Below the pieces are notes generated by a model, which had not been told where the DNA came from, searched no databases, and was given only the letters and a program-made list of their open reading frames with translations. Below are positions 1-7,065 of a DNA stretch of 64,000 nucleotides, one piece after another. Each line of letters begins with the position of its first letter. Within the stretch, counting starts at the first letter, position 1. This stretch comes from Mannheimia bovis (GTDB taxonomy: Bacteria > Pseudomonadota > Gammaproteobacteria > Enterobacterales > Pasteurellaceae). The stretch spans positions 698,798-762,797 of the forward strand of contig NZ_CP061280.1 in the NCBI RefSeq assembly GCF_014541205.1, written 5' to 3'. The position numbers and the translations under genes are program-made.

Positions 1-286
1 GAATAATAGCTTTGATGCACAAGGGAATAAACCATTATCAAGAGAATCCTTAGCAGCCAGTAAAGCAGATATTATTCTGCTTGCCTCTCGCAATCAAGCA
101 AAGGAAGCCGCAACTATTGCAAAATTACCACAAACACATACTCAATATGAACAGTTGCTCAATACACAAGCGGGCAAAAAAGGGTGTATTTTTACCATTA
201 ACATTTTAGATGCGTTAGGCTTTGGGCCTCACACCGCTCATTATGCTCATCAAATTTTAAGTGCTATTCAACCTTGTTTAAAATAA
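1..286 (+). CDS. hmuT: Haem/iron-complex ABC transporter, periplasmic binding protein (C-terminal part)
   Basis: This is the last 94 codons of a gene that begins before the window; the frame is open from base 2 to the TAA at 284-286. The visible part resembles the C-terminal lobe of HmuT-type haem-binding proteins: a KPLSRESLAASKADIIL stretch (helix plus strand) and, near the end, LDALGFGPHTAHYAHQIL. The protein would capture haem (or a related iron complex) in the periplasm and deliver it to the permease encoded next. Its stop overlaps the permease start (TAATG), so the genes are translationally coupled. Haem as the substrate is inferred from family resemblance; a siderophore cannot be excluded from this fragment. 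Confidence 0.8.
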   Translation, partial: NNSFDAQGNKPLSRESLAASKADIILLASRNQAKEAATIAKLPQTHTQYEQLLNTQAGKKGCIFTINILDALGFGPHTAHYAHQILSAIQPCLK

Positions 287-1284
287 TGGGATCAGCTTTG
301 AAACTACATTTAATCTTTATTTTCACGCTTATTATCAGTCTCATTATTTGTAGCCATCTAGGGGCAACCTCGTTGCCTCTATCTGCTTGGTATTGCAGTT
401 CTTCAGACTGTGAAAGTGCTGCTTATATTTTGTGGCAAATTCGGCTGCCTCGTTTACTTGGAGCATTATTAATAGGGGCTGCTCTTGCCATAAGCGGTGC
501 GACGATGCAAGGCTTATTCCGAAATCCATTAGTTGATCCCGGTATTATTGGTGTGTCATCTGGTGCAGCACTCGCTGCTGCTTTATATATTGTCATTATT
601 CAGCCGCTAATGCCTCAATCTATCACTATCTACGCTCTACCTATTGCAGCATTTTTAGGTGGCTGGTTGGTCACTTTTATGCTTTATCTGCTCTCTCAGC
701 GGAATGGGCAATTACACATTGCGATTATGTTATTGATTGGTATTGCATTAGCAGCATTTACAGGAGCTTTGACAGGCATACTGATTTATATTGCCGATGA
801 CAATCAACTTCGCTCTTTAACATTTTGGAGTATGGGATCTTTAGCAGGAATGAATTGGCAGATGGTAGCGATGATGGCAGTTATTGTCGTTATTTGTAGC
901 CCTCTAATTTGGCGAGAGCATAGAGCATTAAATGCCCTAACATTAGGCGAAGAAGATGCCCAATATATTGGTTTTGAGATTGCGAAAGTAAAACGCCGCC
1001 TTGTCTTTTATGTAGCATTACTAACAGGAGCGAGCGTTGCCTGTGTTGGAGCTATCGGCTTTGTTGGGCTGGTTATTCCGCATTTAATGCGATTAATCGG
1101 GGGAAGTAATCATCGCTATTTGTTAGTAAACAGCTTAATTGTTGGTGCTATTTTATTAATGATTGCAGATACTCTGGCAAGAACAATAGCTGCACCGGCA
1201 GAAATTCCTATTGGTATTTTTACTGCCTTATTCGGTGCACCATTCCTTGCAGTAATGGTATGGAAAAGTGGGAAAAATCTATAA
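286..1284 (+). CDS. hmuU: Haem/iron-complex ABC transporter permease (FecCD/BtuC family)
   Basis: A 332-residue inner-membrane permease of the FecCD family, with many hydrophobic segments. Hallmarks are RLPRLLGALLIGAALAISG near residue 50 followed by GLFRNPLVDPGIIGVSSGAA, and the C-terminal GFVGLVIPHLMRLIGG that contacts the ATPase. I chose ATG 286 because it overlaps the upstream stop (TAATG); a TTG at 274 would add four residues. The 3' end overlaps the next gene in the same TAATG way, giving a tightly packed binding-protein/permease/ATPase operon. It would dimerise and carry the bound haem or chelate across the inner membrane. Substrate is inferred from the binding-protein fragment. Confidence 0.9.
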   Translation: MGSALKLHLIFIFTLIISLIICSHLGATSLPLSAWYCSSSDCESAAYILWQIRLPRLLGALLIGAALAISGATMQGLFRNPLVDPGIIGVSSGAALAAALYIVIIQPLMPQSITIYALPIAAFLGGWLVTFMLYLLSQRNGQLHIAIMLLIGIALAAFTGALTGILIYIADDNQLRSLTFWSMGSLAGMNWQMVAMMAVIVVICSPLIWREHRALNALTLGEEDAQYIGFEIAKVKRRLVFYVALLTGASVACVGAIGFVGLVIPHLMRLIGGSNHRYLLVNSLIVGAILLMIADTLARTIAAPAEIPIGIFTALFGAPFLAVMVWKSGKNL

Positions 1285-2084
1285 TGACAAACTTATTAAC
1301 TTGCCAAGATTTAACGGTTTACCATCAACAAAAACGGTTGTTGCATATTCAAGATGTCTCTTTTAAACAAGGCAAATTTACTACCATAATTGGTCCAAAT
1401 GGAGCAGGAAAAACTACCTTACTGAAAGCCTTAAGTGGTTGTAATGCAAGCTCTAACAGGGCGGTTTTTTATCAAAATAACAGTCTACAACATTTAAGTG
1501 GTGCTTTATTAGCACAAAAACGTGCAATGCTGAGCCAGCAAAGCCAAATAGCTTTCCCACTTAATGTAGAAGAACTCGTGAGGTTAGGGCGAGAGCCGTA
1601 TCGCCATAGTGAATTTGCAAAATTTAATGAAAAAATAACCGCTTGGGCAATAGAGGCTATGTCTTTAACTGACTTGCGAGCAAGAAGCAGTACTCAGCTC
1701 TCTGGCGGAGAGCAACATAGAGCCCAGATTGCAAGGGTATTGGCTCAACTCGTTCCTGAGCCGAATGCTGATTTGAGTGGAAAGTGGCTTTTACTTGATG
1801 AACCCACCAACCATTTAGATATTCATCATCAATATCAACTTTTTGCTCTGCTACAAAAGCTAAAACAGCAAGGTTTAACGATTATCGCTATTCTCCACGA
1901 CCCAGCATTAGCAATCAATCAATCTGATTATATTCTGATGTTAAAAAACGGGGAGAAATTTGGCAAATATACCGCAGCAGAAGTAGCCGAAAATGCCTTA
2001 TTAGATAGTTTGTATGAAATGAAAATGGGGTGTTGTTACTGCGTAAATACTAACCAATACTATCTTTGCCCTAGATTAAGTTAG
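1284..2084 (+). CDS. hmuV: Haem/iron-complex ABC transporter ATP-binding protein
   Basis: A 266-residue ABC ATPase that powers the permease upstream. Walker A is GPNGAGKTT near residue 38, the ABC signature LSGGEQHR is near 138, Walker B is WLLLDEPTNHLD near 170, and the H-loop histidine is in ILHDPALA. The Q-loop lies near SQQSQIAF, typical of HmuV/FecE/BtuD-like importers. An in-frame ATG at 1260 exists, but ATG 1284 is preferred: it overlaps the permease stop exactly as the upstream junction does, and the family's N-terminus begins near there. It is the last gene of the operon, followed by a hairpin at 2096-2115 and a convergent gene. Confidence 0.92.
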   Translation: MTNLLTCQDLTVYHQQKRLLHIQDVSFKQGKFTTIIGPNGAGKTTLLKALSGCNASSNRAVFYQNNSLQHLSGALLAQKRAMLSQQSQIAFPLNVEELVRLGREPYRHSEFAKFNEKITAWAIEAMSLTDLRARSSTQLSGGEQHRAQIARVLAQLVPEPNADLSGKWLLLDEPTNHLDIHHQYQLFALLQKLKQQGLTIIAILHDPALAINQSDYILMLKNGEKFGKYTAAEVAENALLDSLYEMKMGCCYCVNTNQYYLCPRLS

Positions 2085-2095
2085 TAATGACATAT

Positions 2096-2115
2096 AAGGC
2101 TGCAAAAGCAGCCTT
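2096..2115. terminator. Hairpin between convergent genes
   Basis: AAGGCTGC, loop AAAA, GCAGCCTT: a perfect 8-bp stem between the ABC ATPase gene (+) and the reductase gene (-). No clear T-run follows on either strand, so it is a weak candidate for a shared terminator. Confidence 0.55.
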
Positions 2116-2132
2116 AACTAAGATGGAGAATT

Positions 2133-2792
2133 TTATTTTGCTGCTACGGTAAAGCGTTTAAACAGATGTGCTTGTTGTTCTACATCGTCAGCAATCGCAA
2201 TGGCTAAATCAGCAACTGAAATGCCAGCTGGAATATCACCATTCATTAGCAATTCTTCGCTACCTAAACGGTACGAACCTAAGCGTTCTTCGCTAAATCC
2301 GCCATCAGCTCCTAAACTGGCTGGTGGGGAGATGAACGCCCAGTTCACATCTCGGCGATCACGCAAGTCGTTTAATAAATGGCGAGCAGCATTCGCACCG
2401 TCATAGATCTCTTTCGGGAAATTCGGTGTATCAATTACTTGAAGATTTGGAGCGACATAGAGACTACCGGCACCGCCAACCACTAATAAATACTGTACTT
2501 CAGCAGATTTTGCCGCTTCTACAATCGCATTCGCCCCTCGTGTGAAATCAGCCCCGATATTTGGGTTTGCCCAGCCCGGGTTAAAGGCACTGATTACTGC
2601 ATCAACGCCTTTTAGTTGCTTAGCAAAATTTGCATTTTCTACGTCAAAAGCGACCGCTTGCACGTTGTCGGCTTTCGCCACGTTTTCTACGTTACGGGCA
2701 AAGGCGATGACTTGATGACCTCTGTCGGCTAATTCTTTGACGACAGCTGAACCCACATAACCTGTTGCACCAATGACTGCGATTTTTTTCAT
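2133..2792 (-). CDS. NAD(P)-binding NmrA/YwnB-like oxidoreductase
   Basis: A 219-residue Rossmann protein of the atypical short-chain dehydrogenase group. The N-terminus KKIAVIGATGYVGSAVV gives the GxxGxxG dinucleotide-binding loop; a second conserved element is GADFTRGANAIVEAAKSAEVQYLLVVGGAGSL. It lacks a clear classical YxxxK catalytic pair, as is common in NmrA/HIM1-like members, which sense or reduce with NAD(P)H. The physiological substrate cannot be told. It is divergent from the LysR regulator starting at 2908, an arrangement that often means regulation of one by the other. It also lies beside three further reductase genes, suggesting a shared electrophile or redox stress role (inference). 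Confidence 0.8.
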   Translation of the reverse strand: MKKIAVIGATGYVGSAVVKELADRGHQVIAFARNVENVAKADNVQAVAFDVENANFAKQLKGVDAVISAFNPGWANPNIGADFTRGANAIVEAAKSAEVQYLLVVGGAGSLYVAPNLQVIDTPNFPKEIYDGANAARHLLNDLRDRRDVNWAFISPPASLGADGGFSEERLGSYRLGSEELLMNGDIPAGISVADLAIAIADDVEQQAHLFKRFTVAAK

Positions 2793-2907
2793 TTTGTATT
2801 CCTATGTTAAGTTGAATTGACGAAATATATTTTAATGAAATAATAATTTGGATAAATAGCAGTTTTTGAATAAAATTATTTCATTTTTTGAAAAAGAAAG
2901 AGTAAGT

Positions 2908-3798
2908 ATGGACAGAATTCAAGCAATTAATATCTTTTTAACCATTGTCGAAACCGGCAGTTTTACTGCCACTGCTGAAAAATTAGATTTATCTAAACCG
3001 ATGGTAAGTCGTGCAGTGGCGATGTTGGAAGAGTGGTTCAATGCTCGTTTGTTACAACGTACCACACGCAAAGTTTCGCTTACTGAAGCAGGGGAACAAG
3101 CGGTTGAATATTGCCAAAAAATTGCAAACTTAACAGAGAATATAGAGCAAGATTTCCTTGCTCGTTCGGGGGAATTGAGTGGAACATTGCGTATTTCTGC
3201 CGCAATTTCGTTTGGTGGCTCGCACCTGGTTACTGCGTTACAAGCTTTTATGCAAAAGCATCCAAAAGTGTCGGTGCAATTACAGCTTTCAGATCAGAAA
3301 GTAGATTTATTTGATGAACGTATCGATCTTGCTCTACGCTTTACCGATAACCCGGATGCAGGTTTAGTCGCTCGAAAATTAGGCACTATTCATTCACGAC
3401 TGGTTGCTACACCTACTTATCTTGCTCAATATGGTGTGCCAAATAAACCCGAAGATTTGGTTCATCACCGCTATCTTGCTCACGCTAATGTAAACCGTAA
3501 GAGCTGGAAGTTTTATCGAGATGGACAAGAAACGATTTTAGAGCTAGTAAGTCCTTTCTGCGTTAATGATACGAATGCGTTACTTAATGCCATTATGGCA
3601 GACGGCGGAATTGCAATGCTCCCAAACTATATGCTGACAGAGCAACTCAAACAAGGGCGTTTGCAACCTTTGCTGACCGACTGGCAATTGCCGATTTATC
3701 CTCTATATGCTCTCTACCCAACTCGTCATCATTTACCGCTAACGGTACGTGCTTTGGTGGATTTTCTGGCAGAGTATTTTGCGAAGCAGAATTGGTAG
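2908..3798 (+). CDS. LysR-family transcriptional regulator
   Basis: A 296-residue LysR regulator. The N-terminal winged helix-turn-helix is IQAINIFLTIVETGSFTATAEKLDLSKPMVSRAVAMLE, followed by the linker helix and a periplasmic-binding-like effector domain. ATG 2908 is chosen over an upstream TTG at 2866 because MDRIQAINIF matches the usual family start and a purine-rich stretch (AAAGAGTAAG) precedes it. The sequence is closest to the AaeR/YhjC-type group that usually controls an adjacent oxidoreductase gene. It is transcribed divergently from the NmrA-like gene, with about 115 bp between them, so that gene is the likeliest target. A perfect uptake signal (3096-3104) lies inside the coding region. 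Confidence 0.9.
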   Translation: MDRIQAINIFLTIVETGSFTATAEKLDLSKPMVSRAVAMLEEWFNARLLQRTTRKVSLTEAGEQAVEYCQKIANLTENIEQDFLARSGELSGTLRISAAISFGGSHLVTALQAFMQKHPKVSVQLQLSDQKVDLFDERIDLALRFTDNPDAGLVARKLGTIHSRLVATPTYLAQYGVPNKPEDLVHHRYLAHANVNRKSWKFYRDGQETILELVSPFCVNDTNALLNAIMADGGIAMLPNYMLTEQLKQGRLQPLLTDWQLPIYPLYALYPTRHHLPLTVRALVDFLAEYFAKQNW

Positions 3799-3880
3799 GT
3801 TGCAATTAGCACTAAGCAAGCTAATATCCATAGCATAAATTTAAGCGTTTTTTTAAAATCGTTACCTTTTTCCAAAAGAA

Positions 3881-3909
3881 AACCGATTGAGCTTAACACT
3901 CAATCGGTT
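3881..3909 (-). terminator. Intrinsic terminator of the alcohol dehydrogenase gene
   Basis: AACCGATTGAG, 7-base loop, CTCAATCGGTT: an 11-bp perfect stem. Read on the minus strand it is followed by TTTTCTTTT, so it fits as the terminator of the dehydrogenase gene ending at 3927. It may also stop the convergent LysR transcript. Confidence 0.85.
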
Positions 3910-3926
3910 GTTGGTATCAGCTCAAT

Positions 3927-4985
3927 TTAAGCCTTTAAACTTGCCATATCAATTACAAAACGATATTTCACATCTGATTTCAACATACGTTCATAAGCAT
4001 TGTTGATATTTTGCATATCAATCATTTCCACATCTGGTACGATGTTGTGCTCCGCACAGAAATCCAGCATTTCTTGAGTTTCTTTAATACCACCGATGAC
4101 AGAAGCCGCAATTGAGCGTCTGCCCATAATCATCGGTACGGTGTTGATTGTTTGTTCTAGCTCACCGACCAAGCCGACTAGAACCAATGTGCCATCTAAT
4201 GCTAGCGTTGGAATATAAGGCTTTAAGTCGTGAGTGTATGGCACGGTATCAATAATCACATCAAAAGTATTAGTCACTTCTTGCATTTGAGCTTCATCGG
4301 TTGAAAGCACAACACGGCTTGCTCCTAAGCGGAACGCATCATCAGATTTTCCTGCCGAACGAGTGAACAGAGTAACTTCCGCTCCCATTGCAGCCGCTAA
4401 TTTTACCGCCATATGTCCAAGACCACCTAAGCCAATAACACCGACTTTCGAGCCTTTTTGCACATTCCAGTGGCACAGTGGTGAGTAAGTGGTAATGCCC
4501 GCACAAAGTAGTGGAGCAACCGCTTTGGTATCAAGTTTTTCAGACACTTTTAACACAAAATCTTCGCTCACTACCACGCCTGTACTGTAACCACCTTGTG
4601 TAAGTGAACCATCAAAGCGGTCATTTGAGCCATAAGTACCGATATGTCCGTGTTCACAGTATTGCTCTAAGCCGTGCTGACAAGGCGAGCAAGTACGGCA
4701 CGAATCGACCATACAACCCACGCCCACTAAATCACCGATTTGGAATTTATTTGCTTTGCTCCCCACTTTGGTTACTCGACCAATAATTTCGTGTCCGGGA
4801 ACGATAGGATAGGTGTGAGTAAATCCCCAGTCATTACGAGCTGTGTGTAAGTCGGAATGGCATACACCACAATATAGAATATCAATTAACACATCATCTT
4901 CACGCAATTCACGGCGTTCAAAAGAGTGAGGCTCAAGGTCAGTTGTTGCACTAAATGCAGCATAGGATTTTACAGGGTAAGTCAT
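3927..4985 (-). CDS. Zinc-dependent NAD(P) alcohol dehydrogenase (YahK/cinnamyl-alcohol dehydrogenase type)
   Basis: A 352-residue medium-chain dehydrogenase. Catalytic zinc ligands lie in CGVCHSDLH and PGHEIIG; the structural zinc site is the four-cysteine loop CRTCSPCQHGLEQYC. The coenzyme loop is GLGGLGHMAVKLAAAMG near residue 185. Family members reduce a broad range of aldehydes with NADPH and are important in aldehyde detoxification. The gene is read in the same direction as the nitroreductase and Old Yellow Enzyme genes upstream, but a hairpin of paired uptake signals (5082-5108) separates it from them, so it probably has its own promoter. A strong terminator follows at 3881-3909. Substrate is not determinable from sequence. 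Confidence 0.92.
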   Translation of the reverse strand: MTYPVKSYAAFSATTDLEPHSFERRELREDDVLIDILYCGVCHSDLHTARNDWGFTHTYPIVPGHEIIGRVTKVGSKANKFQIGDLVGVGCMVDSCRTCSPCQHGLEQYCEHGHIGTYGSNDRFDGSLTQGGYSTGVVVSEDFVLKVSEKLDTKAVAPLLCAGITTYSPLCHWNVQKGSKVGVIGLGGLGHMAVKLAAAMGAEVTLFTRSAGKSDDAFRLGASRVVLSTDEAQMQEVTNTFDVIIDTVPYTHDLKPYIPTLALDGTLVLVGLVGELEQTINTVPMIMGRRSIAASVIGGIKETQEMLDFCAEHNIVPDVEMIDMQNINNAYERMLKSDVKYRFVIDMASLKA

Positions 4986-5081
4986 AGGTTTTCTCCGTTA
5001 AACTTAAAGTGAATGTAATGTTCTTGAATGAAATTCAATATGTTCGCTGATAAATCTGAATTGCAAAATATTAAACAAAAT

Positions 5082-5108
5082 AGACCGCTTGTTTGTTACA
5101 AGCGGTCT
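5082..5108 (-). terminator. Inverted pair of uptake signals forming a terminator hairpin
   Basis: AGACCGCTTGT, loop TTGTT, ACAAGCGGTCT: an 11-bp perfect stem made of two uptake signals in opposite orientation. It sits just past the stop of the nitroreductase gene (minus strand), and the minus strand continues TATTTTGTTTAAT. It therefore serves as a likely terminator. Confidence 0.8.
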
Positions 5109-5118
5109 GATTTTTTAA

Positions 5119-5778
5119 TTATTCTACAAATTGCATAACTTGCTCAAAGGTTTTGCGGGATTTTTGGCGGATTTCTTTATCTTGATAGCCAAAGGTGCAC
5201 ATCACTGAAATGCCCCACTCGTTCGGGTCGAATAAGCCTGCGTCAGCCAAAATTTGGTTTACTTCTTTATAAGCAAAACCTTCGATTGGGCAAGAATCTA
5301 CGCCAATCATTGCCGCCCCGGTCATCATATTACCTAGTGCGATGTAAGTTTGTTTACTTGCCCAGTCGAACAGGCTGCGTTCGTTGTCTAAAATACCAAT
5401 ATCTTGTTCTTGGAATTTTTTATACACCGCCATTGCTTTTTCACGAGCCTCGCCTTCTAAACCACGTCTATCCATAATTTCAGCAAAATATTGGCTATCA
5501 AAGCGAGCATTTTTCTTGGCTAAAATTACCACGATATGGCTTGAAGTTTCCATCGTTGGAATGCCCCAGCAATATGGCTTGATTGCTTGGCGGAGTTCTG
5601 GATTTTGTAACACGATAAACTGCCACGGTTCAGAACCAACCAAGCTTGGGCTTAAACGACCCAGTTCTAAAATATAGTTCATATCTTCAGCCGGGATTTT
5701 TTTATTACCATCGTAAGAACGGGTTGAAGCACGGTAGTGGAAGGCGTTTAACACGTCATCTTTGTTTAAAAAATTCAT
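5119..5778 (-). CDS. NAD(P)H-dependent nitroreductase family flavoprotein
   Basis: A 219-residue FMN enzyme of the nitroreductase superfamily (NfsB/YdgI-like). The phosphate-binding N-terminal motif is HYRASTRSYDGNKKIP; further conserved blocks are LGRLSPSLVGSEPWQFIVLQN and the C-terminal glycine-containing GNMMTGAAMIGVDSCPIEGF. Members reduce nitroaromatics, quinones or flavins with two electrons from NAD(P)H. It starts only 24 bases after the Old Yellow Enzyme gene ends (same strand), so the two are almost certainly co-transcribed. Together they form a two-gene flavin reductase operon that ends at the uptake-signal hairpin. Confidence 0.9.
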   Translation of the reverse strand: MNFLNKDDVLNAFHYRASTRSYDGNKKIPAEDMNYILELGRLSPSLVGSEPWQFIVLQNPELRQAIKPYCWGIPTMETSSHIVVILAKKNARFDSQYFAEIMDRRGLEGEAREKAMAVYKKFQEQDIGILDNERSLFDWASKQTYIALGNMMTGAAMIGVDSCPIEGFAYKEVNQILADAGLFDPNEWGISVMCTFGYQDKEIRQKSRKTFEQVMQFVE

Positions 5779-5802
5779 TTTGTTTCTCCGATAAAAATTA
5801 GT

Positions 5803-6864
5803 TTACATAAAGCCACGTTGATATTGGCGTGGTACAAATTGCATTGGACTGCCGTCAAATTGATTTTGCTGATATTGAGCGTTCAGCACCCAATTCGGAT
5901 CACGCAATAATGCACGCCCAACGGCGATTAAGTCGGCATTTTCTAAGCCTAAAACGTGGTCGGCAACGGACGGATTGTCCAACATTCCCACCGCAATCAC
6001 AGGTAAAGCGGTCGCTTTTTTGACTTTTTCTGCAAGGTAAACTTGATAGCCTGCGTAAAATTCCGGGTGGTTGCCTGCGTGAAGCACACCGTCGCCACCG
6101 CCACTCACATCAAGCACGTCCGCCCCAGCTGAGGCAAAACGTTTTGCCACTTCGACACCATAATCGCTATCAAAGCCGTCTTTACCGTACTCTTGTGCTG
6201 AAATTCGCACGATTAACGGCATCTCCGCCGGCATTACCGCTTTCGCTGCTTGAATAACTTGTTCACCGAATAGCATTGGATCTTTGCCGTATTCATCTGT
6301 GCGTTTATTTGATTTTGGCGAGTAGAATTGGTGGATTAAATAGCCGTGTGCGGCGTGAAGTTCAATCGTATCAAATCCTGCTGCTACGGCACGTTTTACT
6401 GAATTTTGGAATGCGACTACCAGCTCTTTGACTTCTTCTGTGGTTAATTCACGTGGGGTAATCAGGTTTTGCCCTGCATAATCTAATTCACCATAATGAA
6501 TGGCTGAAGGTGCAACCGCATTTGGTTCGTCTTGAGCTTTACGCCCTGCGTGGGCGATTTGAATACCGATTTTTGTACCCTGAGCGTGAACGCTATCAAC
6601 AAGGCGTTTAAATTCTGCTTGTTGCTCATCGTTCCACAAACCCAAGCAGTTCGGCGTGATACGCCCGTTCGGGGCAATATTGGTCATCTCAACAATAATC
6701 AAACCAACCCCACCAATCGCACGGCTGGTGTAATGCACAAAATGCCAATCGTTCGGCACGCCGTCAGTGGCGGAATATTGACACATCGGTGGCATCACCA
6801 CACGGTTTTTCAGTTCAAGATTTTTGATTTTAAAAGGGGTGAATAATTTTCTAAATTTAGCCAT
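5803..6864 (-). CDS. NADH:flavin oxidoreductase, Old Yellow Enzyme family (YqjM/NamA type)
   Basis: A 353-residue TIM-barrel FMN enzyme. The start KLFTPFKIKNLELKNRVVMPPMCQYSATDG carries the YqjM-type cysteine and tyrosine (MCQYS) that tune FMN. Substrate-binding residues lie in IQIAHAGRKA, and the conserved HAAHGYLIHQF(Y)SP block and GVGRALLRDP-like end (AVGRALLRDPNW) are present. These enzymes reduce the C=C bond of alpha,beta-unsaturated carbonyls and some nitro compounds. The gene is first in an operon with the nitroreductase; the region upstream (6865-7065) contains an uptake-signal pair and the end of the restriction gene. Confidence 0.93.
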   Translation of the reverse strand: MAKFRKLFTPFKIKNLELKNRVVMPPMCQYSATDGVPNDWHFVHYTSRAIGGVGLIIVEMTNIAPNGRITPNCLGLWNDEQQAEFKRLVDSVHAQGTKIGIQIAHAGRKAQDEPNAVAPSAIHYGELDYAGQNLITPRELTTEEVKELVVAFQNSVKRAVAAGFDTIELHAAHGYLIHQFYSPKSNKRTDEYGKDPMLFGEQVIQAAKAVMPAEMPLIVRISAQEYGKDGFDSDYGVEVAKRFASAGADVLDVSGGGDGVLHAGNHPEFYAGYQVYLAEKVKKATALPVIAVGMLDNPSVADHVLGLENADLIAVGRALLRDPNWVLNAQYQQNQFDGSPMQFVPRQYQRGFM

Positions 6865-6972
6865 TTTGGGATTCCTATGAAAAAACTGACAGAATGATAA
6901 GTAAAGGGGAATATCGTTTCAAATTGATTATTCTTATATGGAGATATAAGGAAGGATAATATATAAAAGCAA

Positions 6973-7030
6973 ACAAGCGGTCAGAATTTCCCAAAATTTT
7001 GCAAATTTCAGGCAGATTTTGACCGCTTGT
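6973..7030. repeat. Composite uptake-signal pair, left flank of the type III R-M locus
   Basis: ACAAGCGGT at 6973-6981 and ACCGCTTGT at 7022-7030 face each other across an A/T-rich core containing TTGCAAATTT. Bases 6975-7030 match 12056-12111 in 48 of 56 positions with no gap, so near-identical direct copies bracket the mod-res genes. The pair may also act as a terminator for res. Confidence 0.85.
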
Positions 7031-7065
7031 TATTCCACTATCATTTGAATAGCAGGGAGGGTTTA

